Below are positions 45,011-53,594 of a DNA stretch of 64,000 bases, piece by piece (within the stretch, counting starts at the first letter, position 1; the number at the start of each line of letters is the position of its first letter). The DNA comes from Bacillus zhangzhouensis (lineage in GTDB: Bacteria > Bacillota > Bacilli > Bacillales > Bacillaceae). The stretch covers positions 2,903,528-2,967,527 of the forward strand of contig CP099514.1 in assembly GCA_025809375.1 (NCBI GenBank). Direction: 5' to 3'. Under the pieces are notes generated by a model. That model had not been told where the DNA came from and did not search any database. It was given only the letters and a program-made list of their open reading frames with translations. A program made the position numbers and the translations under genes.

Positions 45011-45039
45011 AGTCTACTGAGAAAGGCCTTATGTGACAA
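45011..45039 (-). promoter_or_regulatory. Promoter of the candidate small RNA
   Basis: TTGTCA and TAGACT with exactly 17 bases between; 5/6 and 4/6 matches to sigma-A boxes. No coding gene starts within the next 300 bases on this strand. Confidence 0.5.
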
Positions 45040-45084
45040 AACATGAAAATAGCAAAATAGGTCTTCAAATTCTCTATATCCTCG

Positions 45085-45441
45085 TTAATTTCTGTTTTTT
45101 ACCGCTTGCGTATAAAACATCATCTTGTTTTGTTTGATGAAAAACTTATTTTTCATAAATTGATAAAAAATATCTGAATGAATCCAGTTATTAGAAGGCA
45201 TGTGAATATAATCAGATCCGTCCCACGCAAACCAATAAAAACAAAGCCGGCCGTCATGAACCGACAGCTGAAACTCAAAGCAGTCCATTTGATCCTCGGT
45301 AACGTATTGAAACGTGAATATCTCTCCTTCTTCCATATACACATCACAAAATGAAAGAATGTCTCCCCACGAATAAACACGTATATTACTCTTTGCTTTC
45401 TCCTCGCCAATATGAATGTTTTGCAATTGATAGGACTCCAT
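45085..45441 (-). CDS. Conserved-looking hypothetical protein (YwpG position)
   Basis: 118 residues, no signal or membrane segment. Aromatic-rich (FQLSVHDGRLCFYWFAWDG; MPSNNWIHSDIFYQFMKNKF). AGGAGAGG lies before the ATG, a convincing start. It lies beside ywpF, where B. subtilis has ywpG, but I cannot confirm the relation from sequence. Function unknown. Confidence 0.7.
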   Translation of the reverse strand: MESYQLQNIHIGEEKAKSNIRVYSWGDILSFCDVYMEEGEIFTFQYVTEDQMDCFEFQLSVHDGRLCFYWFAWDGSDYIHMPSNNWIHSDIFYQFMKNKFFIKQNKMMFYTQAVKNRN

Positions 45442-45557
45442 AAACCTCTCCTTTCACTCATGTGCAGCTAGTTCTATGCAGGCAGTGGTTTCATTTATAC
45501 AGATGTTGTATGCTATAATGATACTTATGAATAATGAACGCTTGTGAGGTGATAAAT

Positions 45558-45968
45558 ATGAAAACCTTTAGGCTCATTGATTTAAAAATTGAACTTGATC
45601 CAGAGCAAGATAAAATGTCCACCATTCCCATTCGTGACGGTTTAATCATTAATAAAGAAGACGGTGAAAATCACTGGATGATCGAGGCACTCATTCCAAA
45701 GAAACATAGACAGGTGTTTGAGGTACTCTTTCAGCAGCACACAGAAGTGAAGATTCTTGTAACGATCACTAAAGAAAACAACCGCCCTGTTCATCTATCT
45801 GTCCAAGTCAAAAACATCGTTGCCTTAGAAGAAAACATTTCTGTGTTACTAGATGGTAAAATGATTACAAATCGTTACAGAACAGAAACTGAAGAAGTAT
45901 TAAAAGACCTCGTCAAAGAGGGGCTGTCAGGAGAAAAACTACTGGATGCTTTTAAACAAAACACATAA
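45558..45968 (+). CDS. ywpF: YwpF-like family protein
   Basis: 136 residues from ATG 45558 (MKTFRLIDLKIELDPEQDKM), with GAGGTGAT upstream. Same length as B. subtilis YwpF and similar in its first residues from memory. Cytoplasmic, mixed alpha/beta (VTITKENNRPVHLSVQVKNI). Its role is not established. It shares a terminator with convergent mscL. Confidence 0.82.
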   Translation: MKTFRLIDLKIELDPEQDKMSTIPIRDGLIINKEDGENHWMIEALIPKKHRQVFEVLFQQHTEVKILVTITKENNRPVHLSVQVKNIVALEENISVLLDGKMITNRYRTETEEVLKDLVKEGLSGEKLLDAFKQNT

Positions 45969-45996
45969 AAAAGAGCGGGCGCAGCCGCTCTTTTTC
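45968..45996. terminator. Bidirectional terminator between ywpF and mscL
   Basis: GAGCGG (45973-45978) and CCGCTC (45985-45990) with A and T runs on both sides. Confidence 0.8.
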
Positions 45997-46394
45997 TATT
46001 GCATATCTTTAGACTGGCTTTGATTTTTCAATAAATCTCTAATTTCGGTTAGCAAAACTTCCGTTTGATCCGGCGTTTCCACCACAACCTCTTCTTCCTC
46101 AACCTTTTTCCGTTTTAACTTATTCAAATAACGAATAAAGATAAAAATGGAGAACGAGATAATTAAGAAATCAACCACGGTTTGAATAAAGTTCCCATAT
46201 AAAATTTGAGCAGCTCCGATTTTAATGGATAAACCGCTAAAGTCATGCCCTCCAATAATAATACCGACAAGCGGCATGATCAAATCATTTACAAGAGAAG
46301 TGACAATTTTGCCAAATGCTCCCCCAATGATGACACCTACAGCCAAGTCAAAGACATTCCCTTTGACGGCAAACGCTCTAAATTCTTTCAGCAT
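45996..46394 (-). CDS. mscL: Large-conductance mechanosensitive channel
   Basis: 132 residues. [41 protein letters not shown] is the classic N-terminal helix and first membrane segment; the second is about 70-92 ([21 protein letters not shown]). Cytoplasmic C-terminal helix. The homopentamer opens under membrane tension and releases solutes on osmotic down-shock. Confidence 0.96.
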   Translation of the reverse strand: MLKEFRAFAVKGNVFDLAVGVIIGGAFGKIVTSLVNDLIMPLVGIIIGGHDFSGLSIKIGAAQILYGNFIQTVVDFLIISFSIFIFIRYLNKLKRKKVEEEEVVVETPDQTEVLLTEIRDLLKNQSQSKDMQ

Positions 46395-46482
46395 CCTTTA
46401 TCACCTTCATCTTTTTTGTCTAATATGACGTTTTTTTGTCAAAATTGCAAGTCCTTTTCCGTTCTAACTGAACGTTTCCAAA

Positions 46483-46512
46483 TAAAAAAGCGATTCATGC
46501 TTGATGAATCGC
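46483..46512 (-). terminator. Terminator after fabZ
   Basis: GCGATTCAT (46490-46498) and ATGAATCGC (46504-46512) form a perfect 9-base stem followed on the minus strand by TTTTTTATT. Confidence 0.85.
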
Positions 46513-46520
46513 CAGGAAAA

Positions 46521-46955
46521 TCATGATACTTTAGGGCCGATAGAAAATGTCAGTTCTGCTTCACATGCAACTTCGCCATCTACTGTCGCTACTGCTTTTC
46601 CTTTTGCAACCGGCCCGCGGAGACGCGTCACTTCAACTTCTAAACGAAGCTGGTCACCAGGCTTGACCTGCCTTTTGAAGCGGCAGCCGTCAATTCCTGC
46701 AAACAAACCAATTTTCCCTTTGTTTTCTTCCTTGCCTAACATAATCACACCAAAAACCTGTGCGAGTGCTTCTACAATAAGCACCCCTGGCATGACTGGG
46801 TATCCTGGGAAATGGCCATTAAAAAACTCTTCATTCACTGTGACATTTTTAATCCCAACCGCTCTTTTCTCTCCCTCAACCTCTAAAATACGGTCGACCA
46901 ATAAGAATGGATAACGGTGTGGAATAATGTCTTGAATTTGCTGAGCATCAAGCAT
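46521..46955 (-). CDS. fabZ: 3-hydroxyacyl-ACP dehydratase
   Basis: 144 residues, hot-dog fold. Catalytic His and Glu lie in [21 protein letters not shown] (His48, Glu62 region). It removes water from 3-hydroxyacyl-ACP in fatty acid elongation. AGGAGAGATC precedes the ATG. Single-gene unit with its own terminator. Confidence 0.96.
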   Translation of the reverse strand: MLDAQQIQDIIPHRYPFLLVDRILEVEGEKRAVGIKNVTVNEEFFNGHFPGYPVMPGVLIVEALAQVFGVIMLGKEENKGKIGLFAGIDGCRFKRQVKPGDQLRLEVEVTRLRGPVAKGKAVATVDGEVACEAELTFSIGPKVS

Positions 46956-47175
46956 ATCTTGATCTCTCCTTCTTTTCTATATCGCTGATCTTCAATTGAT
47001 TCCTATAGAAGTATATTATGAATGCTGGCATTTTTCAATATTCGTCTTACTTATATGGTAAAAAATAGAATCTATCATTACCAATTGTCATCAAATATAA
47101 TCCACACTACACTCATTGTTTTTTCACAAATATGGTAATATATATTACATCATTAAGTTGAATAAGAGGGTAAAA

Positions 47176-48231
47176 ATGAATTTTATGAGCGATAAATCCA
47201 TAAAAAAACTTCTCCATTCCTGGTATACAATGCTGAAGCATCGACACTTTTCGAGGGCTGAAGAAATCAAAAAAACACTGCTAAAATATAAGCGCAAATT
47301 ATCAAAAAAACAGGAACTCTATTTCCATTATCAGCTGATGCTTTTTCGTCATCAGCTCTGGATGAATCAGACAGAGGACTTAGAAAAACTCAAACATGAA
47401 CTGCTGCCCCACAAAGATGAAATGAACGAAGAACTGCAATATTATTTTTACTTCTTTCTCGGACTATATGAATCGTTAAAAAGTGATCAAAATGATGCGA
47501 TTCATTATCTCGAAAAAGCAGAGGAACGACTGCCATTACTTGACGATGAGCTGGAGGAAGCAGAGTTCCATTTCCGTACAAGCGGTGTTTATTATAATAA
47601 CCGTTACTCGTTGTTATCAATTCGTCATATTCAAAAAGCCATGGATATCTTTGCAAAGCACGGAGATATCCACAGCATCTATCGGTGTAAAATTGTGCTC
47701 GCTCTTAACTACAGCGACCAAAAAAAATATGAGGAAGCAGAAGCTATTTTCATTGAGATTATTGATTACGTGAAAAAGATTGATGATCAAGAGCTGCTTG
47801 GTATCGTTTATTATGACGCCGGCTTTATTCAGTCAAGACAAAACCGTCATAAGGAAGCACTGGAATATTTCAAAAAAGCGCTTCGTCTCCCAGCATACCG
47901 AAAGTCAGCACACTCCTATGTATCGTGCCTATACGAAACTGTGCGTTCCTGTTTTAAAGAAAATTTAACAGATGAAGGGATGAAATATATTCAAAAAGGG
48001 CTAAAAGAAGCCGTTGCTTCCCAGTTTGATATATTAAGAATGAAGTTTCAAATCTTATCTCTTCTCTACAGCCAAACGCCAAAGGCAGATGAGCAGATCG
48101 CTAGGCTCGTCACATGTCTTGAACGAAAAGAAGCCTGGATTGATCTTGAGGATCTGCTTGCTGATGTCTCAGATTTTTATAAAAAAAAGGGCGACTTTGA
48201 GCGAGCCGCCTTTTTTATCATGAGAGGCTGA
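47176..48231 (+). CDS. rapD: Response regulator aspartate phosphatase, Rap family (RapD type)
   Basis: 351 residues from ATG 47176 (MNFMSDKSIKKLLHSWYTML), with GAGGG before it. An N-terminal three-helix bundle (about 1-70) precedes seven TPR repeats, for example AIHYLEKAEERLP and YDAGFIQSRQNRHKEALEYF. Rap proteins block Spo0F~P or other regulators and are inhibited by Phr peptides. No phr gene follows, as with B. subtilis rapD at the same position. The 3' end of the gene doubles as a terminator hairpin. Confidence 0.88.
   Translation: MNFMSDKSIKKLLHSWYTMLKHRHFSRAEEIKKTLLKYKRKLSKKQELYFHYQLMLFRHQLWMNQTEDLEKLKHELLPHKDEMNEELQYYFYFFLGLYESLKSDQNDAIHYLEKAEERLPLLDDELEEAEFHFRTSGVYYNNRYSLLSIRHIQKAMDIFAKHGDIHSIYRCKIVLALNYSDQKKYEEAEAIFIEIIDYVKKIDDQELLGIVYYDAGFIQSRQNRHKEALEYFKKALRLPAYRKSAHSYVSCLYETVRSCFKENLTDEGMKYIQKGLKEAVASQFDILRMKFQILSLLYSQTPKADEQIARLVTCLERKEAWIDLEDLLADVSDFYKKKGDFERAAFFIMRG
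48180..48217. terminator. Terminator hairpin inside the 3' end of rapD
   Basis: AAAAAAAGGGCG pairs with CGCCTTTTTT. On the minus strand GGCGGC...GTCGCCC then TTTTTTT ends flhO-flhP; on the plus strand it can end rapD. It lies within the last 17 codons of rapD. Confidence 0.65.
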
Positions 48232-48241
48232 TATCAGCCTC
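48224..48241. repeat. Perfect 18-base palindrome over the rapD stop codon
   Basis: GAGGCTGATATCAGCCTC is self-complementary without a loop. It covers the rapD stop (48229-48231) and ends two bases from the flhP stop. No T run follows, so it is not itself a typical terminator. Confidence 0.7.
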
Positions 48242-48242
48242 A

Positions 48243-49061
48243 TTATCGAATTGTATTAATTAATCCCAGCATTTGATCGCCCATCGTAATCGTTCTTGAG
48301 TTCATCTGATAGGAACGCTGTGTTGTCATAAGGTCTGTTAATTCTTTCGACATGTCCACATTTGACGTTTCCAGTGCACCTTGCTGAAGCTGAACCGCCT
48401 CTCGGTTTGCTCCATTTAGTGCTGTTAATGCGCCTTGATAGGTTCCGTCAACTGAGAACAAATTATCTCCTTCAGAGACAAGTGCTGAAGAATTGTTGAC
48501 TTGTACAACGCCTAGATTCACTTGCTGATTGGGTTGATTATCTCTTGAAATCGCCGTAAGCCGTCCATTTTTATCGATTGAAATATCACGGAAATTCGCA
48601 TTTAAGACGATTGCATTTCCGTTTTCATCAAGAATCGGATAGCCTTCGCTCGTGACAAGCTGCACCTGGTTACGGTTATTGCCAGGCTGTAAATAAAGTG
48701 AACCATCTCTTGTATAACGGATATTACCGCCTGCGTTGACTTGCAGATACTGCGACGGCGCTCCGAATGCAACATCAAGATCACGTCCAGTTTCTTTAAT
48801 CGAGCCTTGCAGCGAGTTAATGGACGCATTGACCATTGTCCCCGTTCCAAGCCTTAACCCGGCAGGTGTCAGACGGCTGTTTGCCACCTGCTCATTTTTT
48901 TCATCTACCTGATTAAACTGCTGTCTGATCAGCTCTGAGAAACGGGTGTTTTTCGCGCGGTACCCTGTTGTTTCACTGTTTGCGATGTTGTTGCTGATGA
49001 TGTCAAGCTGCTTTTGTACTTCATTCATCGATACAGCTGCGTTTATCATCGTTCTAAGCAT
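48243..49061 (-). CDS. flhP: Flagellar hook-basal body (rod) protein FlhP
   Basis: 272 residues, FlgG/FlgF family. N-terminal rod motif MLRTMINAAVSMNEVQKQLDIISNNIANSETTGYRAK and C-terminal LTDLMTTQRSYQMNSRTITM..MLGLINTIR, the two helices that form the coaxial rod. Encoded 30 bases after flhO in one unit. Structural part of the flagellar rod. Confidence 0.92.
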   Translation of the reverse strand: MLRTMINAAVSMNEVQKQLDIISNNIANSETTGYRAKNTRFSELIRQQFNQVDEKNEQVANSRLTPAGLRLGTGTMVNASINSLQGSIKETGRDLDVAFGAPSQYLQVNAGGNIRYTRDGSLYLQPGNNRNQVQLVTSEGYPILDENGNAIVLNANFRDISIDKNGRLTAISRDNQPNQQVNLGVVQVNNSSALVSEGDNLFSVDGTYQGALTALNGANREAVQLQQGALETSNVDMSKELTDLMTTQRSYQMNSRTITMGDQMLGLINTIR

Positions 49062-49091
49062 AAGTATCCTCCTTTCTTCTTCATTTCTTGA

Positions 49092-49931
49092 TTAGTACAC
49101 TCTGCCTATTTCATTCACTGCTTTTTCTAAGCTTTTATCATACGCCTGAACCACTTTTTGGTTTGTTTCAAATGCTCGGTAGGCCGTTGTCATATCTGTA
49201 TATGATTTCGTCACATCCACGTTCGACAGCTCCGATACGCCTTGGCTTAACGTATAGGATATTTGACCGTTATTGACTGCACTTGGCAGGGGCTGATTAT
49301 CAGCTGTACGGTATAAATCATTTCCTTCACGCGCTAGGTTTCTTGTATCCATCGCAACACGTACATCGATTTGACCAAGATTTTGACCATTTTCAGTCAC
49401 AGTACCATCTGCATTCACTTTGAAATTCTCACTCTGAACCGTAATTGGCTGGCCCGTCACGGAAAGAAGAGCGCGGCCACCAATGGTCAGCTGATTTTGT
49501 GCGTTCAATGTAATGGAGCTGCTTTTCGTATAACGAACTCCTTCTGGTGTGTTGACCGCATAAAATAGCGCTGATTTCTGATTGGTCTCCGGATGGATCG
49601 GCACATTATTTTCAACTAGTGCTACGTCTGTTGTTTGATCTGTTGTTTTTAAAGTTCCTTGTGTAAATTGAGGGATTAATTCCTGCATATATGTCCCAGT
49701 ATTGATTCCACCGATCGGCGATTGCAGTGGAACACTAAAGCCTTTGCCTGAGGATGTTTGGAAACGTCCTGATTCCATTCGGCTCAGCAGCATTTCTGGA
49801 AATGCACGCATTGCCCCTTCATCCGCTTTATAACCTGGGGTATTCGCATTTGCGATATTATTTGAAAGCATTTCTGTCCGTCGCTCTTGAGCGATCATAG
49901 CAGATGTTGCGGTGTATAGTCCTTTTAACAC
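49092..49931 (-). CDS. flhO: Flagellar hook-basal body (rod) protein FlhO
   Basis: 279 residues from a GTG start (MLKGLYTATSAMIAQERRTE), with GAGGTGAGC upstream. Conserved NNIANANTPGYKADEG at the N-terminus and VDVTKSYTDMTTAYRAFETNQKVVQAYD near the C-terminus. Partner of FlhP in the rod. Transcribed from a perfect SigD promoter, consistent with a late flagellar class. Confidence 0.92.
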   Translation of the reverse strand: MLKGLYTATSAMIAQERRTEMLSNNIANANTPGYKADEGAMRAFPEMLLSRMESGRFQTSSGKGFSVPLQSPIGGINTGTYMQELIPQFTQGTLKTTDQTTDVALVENNVPIHPETNQKSALFYAVNTPEGVRYTKSSSITLNAQNQLTIGGRALLSVTGQPITVQSENFKVNADGTVTENGQNLGQIDVRVAMDTRNLAREGNDLYRTADNQPLPSAVNNGQISYTLSQGVSELSNVDVTKSYTDMTTAYRAFETNQKVVQAYDKSLEKAVNEIGRVY

Positions 49932-49986
49932 GTGCTCACCTCATTCAAATTCTTTCACATGACCTAAACACAAACTTCTATGAAAT

Positions 49987-50013
49987 ATATCGGCTAATTA
50001 GCAGGGTTCTTTA
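49987..50013 (-). promoter_or_regulatory. Sigma-D promoter of flhO-flhP
   Basis: TAAA (50010-50013), a 15-base spacer and GCCGATAT (49987-49994) match the SigD consensus exactly. Confidence 0.88.
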
Positions 50014-50017
50014 ATAA

Positions 50018-50050
50018 AAATCCCCCATTCTTTCTAAAAAGAATGAGGGA
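50018..50050 (-). terminator. Terminator after mbl
   Basis: CATTCTT (50026-50032) and AAGAATG (50039-50045) pair, with flanking G/C pairs, followed on the minus strand by ATTTTTATT. It ends mbl directly before the flhO promoter. Confidence 0.7.
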
Positions 50051-50055
50051 AATCA

Positions 50056-51057
50056 TTAGCTGAGTTTACGCTTTGGCAGCTTGTCCATATTATCAAGCAT
50101 CACGCCAGTACCAACTGCTACACAGTCCATTGGATTTTCAGCAACGAAAACTGGTACTTTCAGCTCTTCTGCAAGCAATTGATCCAGCCCGTTTAGAAGA
50201 GCTCCGCCACCTGTAATGATGACACCGCGATCGATAATATCAGCTGATAATTCAGGCGGTGTTCTCTCAAGAACTTGCTTGGCAGCCTGAACAATCGCAG
50301 ATACAGATTCACGCAATGCTTCTTCTACTTCTTTGCTTGTGACGGTAATCGTTCTTGGTAATCCTGTCACCATGTCTCGTCCACGAATCGAAATCTCTTC
50401 GTGACGTGCGTCTGGGAATACCGTTGCAACTTGCATCTTAATATCCTCAGCCGTGCGCTCACCGATCAACAGCTTGTACTCTTTTTTAATGTAGTTAAGA
50501 ATTTCTAGATCAAATTTGTCTCCAGCCATTTTAATAGAAGAGGCGGTTACAATGTCACCCATTGAGATGACAGCGATATCTGTCGTTCCGCCTCCAATAT
50601 CTACGACCATGTTTCCACTTGGCTGAAAAATATCCATACCAGCACCAATGGCTGCTACTTTTGGCTCTTCTTCAAGAAATACATGCTTACCACCGCTTTT
50701 TTCAGCAGCTTCTTTGATCGCTTTCTGCTCAACAGATGTAATGTTTGTCGGGCAGCAGATGAGCATACGCGGCTTAGAGAACAGCCCTTTCACATTTAAT
50801 TTGTTAATAAAATGCTTGAGCATCGCTTCAGTTACTTCAAAATCAGCGATTACGCCATCTTTTAATGGACGAATCGCAACAATATTCCCAGGCGTACGTC
50901 CAACCATACGTCTAGCCTCTTCTCCAACAGCCAAAACCTTCCCGCTGTTTTTGTCAAGAGCTACAACAGATGGTTCATTTAACACAATTCCTTTTCCTTT
51001 GACATGAATCAGTACATTGGCAGTACCAAGATCAATTCCAATATCCCTAGCAAACAT
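50056..51057 (-). CDS. mbl: Actin-like cell-shape protein Mbl (MreB family)
   Basis: 333 residues. MFARDIGIDLGTANVLIHVKG (phosphate 1), VVDIGGGTTDIAVISMG (phosphate 2) and GVIITGGGALLNGLDQLL (adenosine). It polymerises under the membrane and guides lateral wall synthesis. The MreB paralogue is identified as Mbl by position between spoIIID and flhO, as in B. subtilis. Confidence 0.94.
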   Translation of the reverse strand: MFARDIGIDLGTANVLIHVKGKGIVLNEPSVVALDKNSGKVLAVGEEARRMVGRTPGNIVAIRPLKDGVIADFEVTEAMLKHFINKLNVKGLFSKPRMLICCPTNITSVEQKAIKEAAEKSGGKHVFLEEEPKVAAIGAGMDIFQPSGNMVVDIGGGTTDIAVISMGDIVTASSIKMAGDKFDLEILNYIKKEYKLLIGERTAEDIKMQVATVFPDARHEEISIRGRDMVTGLPRTITVTSKEVEEALRESVSAIVQAAKQVLERTPPELSADIIDRGVIITGGGALLNGLDQLLAEELKVPVFVAENPMDCVAVGTGVMLDNMDKLPKRKLS

Positions 51058-51238
51058 CTATATATATCCTCCTTGAAAATCTGTTTCCATAGCAAATACC
51101 ACATTCTGCCCTAATTATATATTCTATCATAATTTGCAGAAAAAAAGATATTTCTTTACAAAAGTCTTTACAAAATTGTGGTTAGAAACTACTGATATGA
51201 GGAAGATATATATCATGTTTATGAACAAAGAACTAAGC

Positions 51239-51517
51239 TTACTGTTTCACAGGCTCGCCTTCTAAAATTTCTTCTTTTTTATACTTTAACTTGGTGGCTT
51301 CTCCCCCTCGCAAGTGGCGGATTGATTTATGATAATCCAGTATCTCCTTCACTTCATTAGCCAGATCTGGATTAATTTCTGGCAGTCTTTCTGTTAGATC
51401 CTTGTGTACAGTACTTTTAGAGACTCCAAATTCTTTCGCAATAACACGAACGGTTTTCTTTGTCTCTACGATATACTTTCCTATCTTGATTGTTCGCTCT
51501 TTGATGTAATCGTGCAC
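51239..51517 (-). CDS. spoIIID: Sporulation transcription factor SpoIIID
   Basis: 92 residues from GTG 51517 (MHDYIKERTIKIGKYIVETK), behind GGGAGGT. Helix-turn-helix about 20-42 (TVRVIAKEFGVSKSTVHKDL) and a basic C-terminal helix (RHLRGGEATKLKYKKEE). It switches mother-cell genes in the SigE-to-SigK step. The leader contains short coupled ORFs and a SigE-like promoter. Confidence 0.96.
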   Translation of the reverse strand: MHDYIKERTIKIGKYIVETKKTVRVIAKEFGVSKSTVHKDLTERLPEINPDLANEVKEILDYHKSIRHLRGGEATKLKYKKEEILEGEPVKQ

Positions 51518-51531
51518 ACCACTCGACCTCC

Positions 51532-51582
51532 CTAAAATGGATGTGAGAAGTGTGAAATGAGATCCGTATGAAGATTATCCAT
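51532..51582 (-). CDS. Second short leader ORF before spoIIID (16 codons)
   Basis: The reading is MDNLHTDLISHFSHPF and stops at TAG, which joins directly to the GGGAGGT ribosome site of spoIIID. Its ATG overlaps the stop of the preceding leader ORF (ATGGATAA). It has no ribosome site of its own, so it would be read only by coupling. Possibly chance. Confidence 0.3.
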   Translation of the reverse strand: MDNLHTDLISHFSHPF

Positions 51583-51640
51583 TTTCAGCGGCGCTTGTTC
51601 GTTGTAATTTCTCATTCATTAGGTAGTGAATGCCAAACAC
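51575..51640 (-). CDS. usd: usd-like upstream ORF (21 codons) of spoIIID
   Basis: From GTG 51640 the frame (start MFGIHYLMNEK) is open for 21 codons. A strong GAGGTGAGGG site lies 4-13 bases upstream, better placed than that of most genes. In B. subtilis translation of spoIIID requires translation of a small upstream ORF named usd; this ORF is in the same position. Sequence identity to usd was not checked. Confidence 0.55.
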   Translation of the reverse strand: MFGIHYLMNEKLQRTSAAENG

Positions 51641-51681
51641 GATCCCTCACCTCAAACACTCTCTTTGTCAGGTTTGTAACA

Positions 51682-51710
51682 GTGTATTAGCATTGAATAG
51701 GGAATATGCT
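51682..51710 (-). promoter_or_regulatory. Sigma-E promoter of usd-spoIIID
   Basis: GCATATT (51704-51710), a 14-base spacer and AATACACT (51682-51689) match the SigE consensus (KMATATT-N14-CATACAHT) with a single mismatch. spoIIID is SigE-dependent in B. subtilis. Confidence 0.72.
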
Positions 51711-51864
51711 AAAAATGAAGATGGGACAAGGCATTTATCAGAAAAGGCACAACAAAGAATCATTTCGGGCGGCGAAAATTTTCACTTTACAAGAAAGGGT
51801 CCAGTACGTAAAATAGAAAAGGTGAATTTATTTACCTAGCTAAATATTTAAAAAAGGTGAGCAT

Positions 51865-52278
51865 ATGGATACGTTAAATAGAGAGTGTTTACATCAAATA
51901 CACCAAGGCGCACGGCTGCTGTCTAAAAAGGCGAACGAAGCACTTGCTGCTTATGACTTGTACATGTCCCAGTGGACTGTGCTTTTTTGTTTGGATACAT
52001 TCGGCCCGAAAACCCAAAAAGACATCTGGACATATTTGAACGTCGAAGCACCGACGATCACCCGAACCGTCACCCGTTTAGAAGCAAACGGCTGGGTGAA
52101 ACGTGTACAAGGAAAAGACAAACGTGAGAATCTGATTGTGATGACAGATGATACGAAAGCCCGATTTGAAGAAATCAAACGCACGATGGAACAATTTGAA
52201 GAAGAATGTCTTTCAAATTTTACCTACGAAGAAAAACAACTCCTCCATACACTTTTACACAAATTATCAACTGAATAG
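51865..52278 (+). CDS. ywoH: MarR-family regulator
   Basis: 137 residues. Winged helix from about 30 to 105: QKDIWTYLNVEAPTITRTVTRLEANGWVKRV and the wing DKRENLIVMTD. AAAGGTGAGC precedes the ATG. It is three codons upstream of a major-facilitator exporter and probably represses it in response to a small toxic compound; the ligand is unknown. Confidence 0.88.
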   Translation: MDTLNRECLHQIHQGARLLSKKANEALAAYDLYMSQWTVLFCLDTFGPKTQKDIWTYLNVEAPTITRTVTRLEANGWVKRVQGKDKRENLIVMTDDTKARFEEIKRTMEQFEEECLSNFTYEEKQLLHTLLHKLSTE

Positions 52279-52293
52279 GAAGTGACATACATC

Positions 52294-53481
52294 ATGAACG
52301 AACGCATTTGGACAAAAGACTTTATCATGATTGTCCTGGTGAATTTATTTACGTTCACCTCTTTTTATGCCCTTTTGACATTGCTGCCCATTTACACAAT
52401 GGATGAACTAAATGGAACAGAATCACAGGGCGGTCTCCTTGTGACGGTCTTCTTATTGTCTGCTATTGCGACCAGACCGTTTTCTGGAGCTATTATTGAG
52501 AAATTCGGCAAAAAACGGATGGCGATTTTCTCTTCAACGGCCTTTGCCTTCCTCACTTATTTATACATTCCGATTGATCAATTCCAAACGCTTCTTATGC
52601 TGCGTTTCGTACAAGGAATCTTTTTTAGTATTTTGACGACAGTAGCCAGTGCCATTGCGGCTGATATGATCCCGAAACATAAACGCGGGGAAGGACTCGG
52701 ATACTTTGTGATGTCCATGAACCTCGCTGTTGTCATCGGTCCGTTTATCGCACTGAATCAAGTAGGAAACATAGGATTTCATTCCTTATATCTTCTCTTT
52801 TCCATTATCGTGACGATCGGAGCCGCTTTTACGATGCTGATAAGACAGCCAGAGCCTGAAAACGGTGGAAGTATCGTCTTCCGATTCACTTTTTCTCACC
52901 TGTTTGAAAAAGGTGCATTAAAAACAGCGGCCGTCGGCATCATTATTTCCTTCTGTTATTCGCCGATTATTTCATTTATTTCAGTTTATGCCAATTCACT
53001 TCATTTGATGGGTGCAAGCAGTTATTTCTTTATTGTGTTTGCGGCTGCAATGCTTGGATCACGTCCATTCACAGGCAGACTTTTTGACCGGGTTGGAGCT
53101 CACATTGTGATCTATCCTTCGATTGCCCTTTTTGCCATAGGATTATGGATGCTGACAGCGACACATTCAGCCACAATGCTTCTTCTATCAGGCGCTGTGA
53201 TTGGACTTGGCTACGGATCGCTGGTGCCATGTTTACAAACACTTGCGATTCAGCACTCACCAGCTCATCGTACGGGATATGCGACGGCCACTTTCTTCAC
53301 CCTTTATGATACGGGTATTGCTGCTGGCTCATTTGTCTTTGGACTCCTTGTCAGCTTCACAGACTTTTCAAATGTGTACCTCATTGCGGGTATTGTTGTC
53401 TTACTGAGTATGGGCGTTTTTTATTGGAGCGAACGAAAACCCCAGAAAGCAAAAGCACAAAAGGTCTCCCTTTCAGAATAA
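52294..53481 (+). CDS. ywoG: Major facilitator superfamily transporter
   Basis: 395 residues from ATG 52294, with AGGAAGTGA upstream; a GTG at 52282 overlaps that site. Twelve membrane segments. The MFS signature lies between helices 2 and 3 ([16 protein letters not shown]) and is echoed in the second half ([14 protein letters not shown]). DHA1-like drug:proton antiporter in type. Operon with ywoH. Confidence 0.88.
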   Translation: MNERIWTKDFIMIVLVNLFTFTSFYALLTLLPIYTMDELNGTESQGGLLVTVFLLSAIATRPFSGAIIEKFGKKRMAIFSSTAFAFLTYLYIPIDQFQTLLMLRFVQGIFFSILTTVASAIAADMIPKHKRGEGLGYFVMSMNLAVVIGPFIALNQVGNIGFHSLYLLFSIIVTIGAAFTMLIRQPEPENGGSIVFRFTFSHLFEKGALKTAAVGIIISFCYSPIISFISVYANSLHLMGASSYFFIVFAAAMLGSRPFTGRLFDRVGAHIVIYPSIALFAIGLWMLTATHSATMLLLSGAVIGLGYGSLVPCLQTLAIQHSPAHRTGYATATFFTLYDTGIAAGSFVFGLLVSFTDFSNVYLIAGIVVLLSMGVFYWSERKPQKAKAQKVSLSE

Positions 53482-53594
53482 AGGATACTATTTTAAACTT
53501 CGACGGAAACATGCTAAAATATAGGATATTTCAAATAGAGCATACAGGCTTTTTTTGAAAATAGTTGGCAATAAGCGAAAGTATAGGTGATGTT

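Noticed and set aside
45153-45461. 102-codon minus-strand frame overlapping the YwpG-position gene
   Set aside because: The competing frame at 45085-45441 has a strong ribosome site and balanced protein composition; this one does not.
46501-46914. 137-codon plus-strand frame across fabZ
   Set aside because: Antisense to fabZ, which has all catalytic motifs. It also covers the fabZ terminator.
51630-51839. 69-codon plus-strand frame between spoIIID and ywoH
   Set aside because: It covers, on the opposite strand, the SigE-like promoter and usd leader of spoIIID. It has no recognisable family and only a weak ribosome site.
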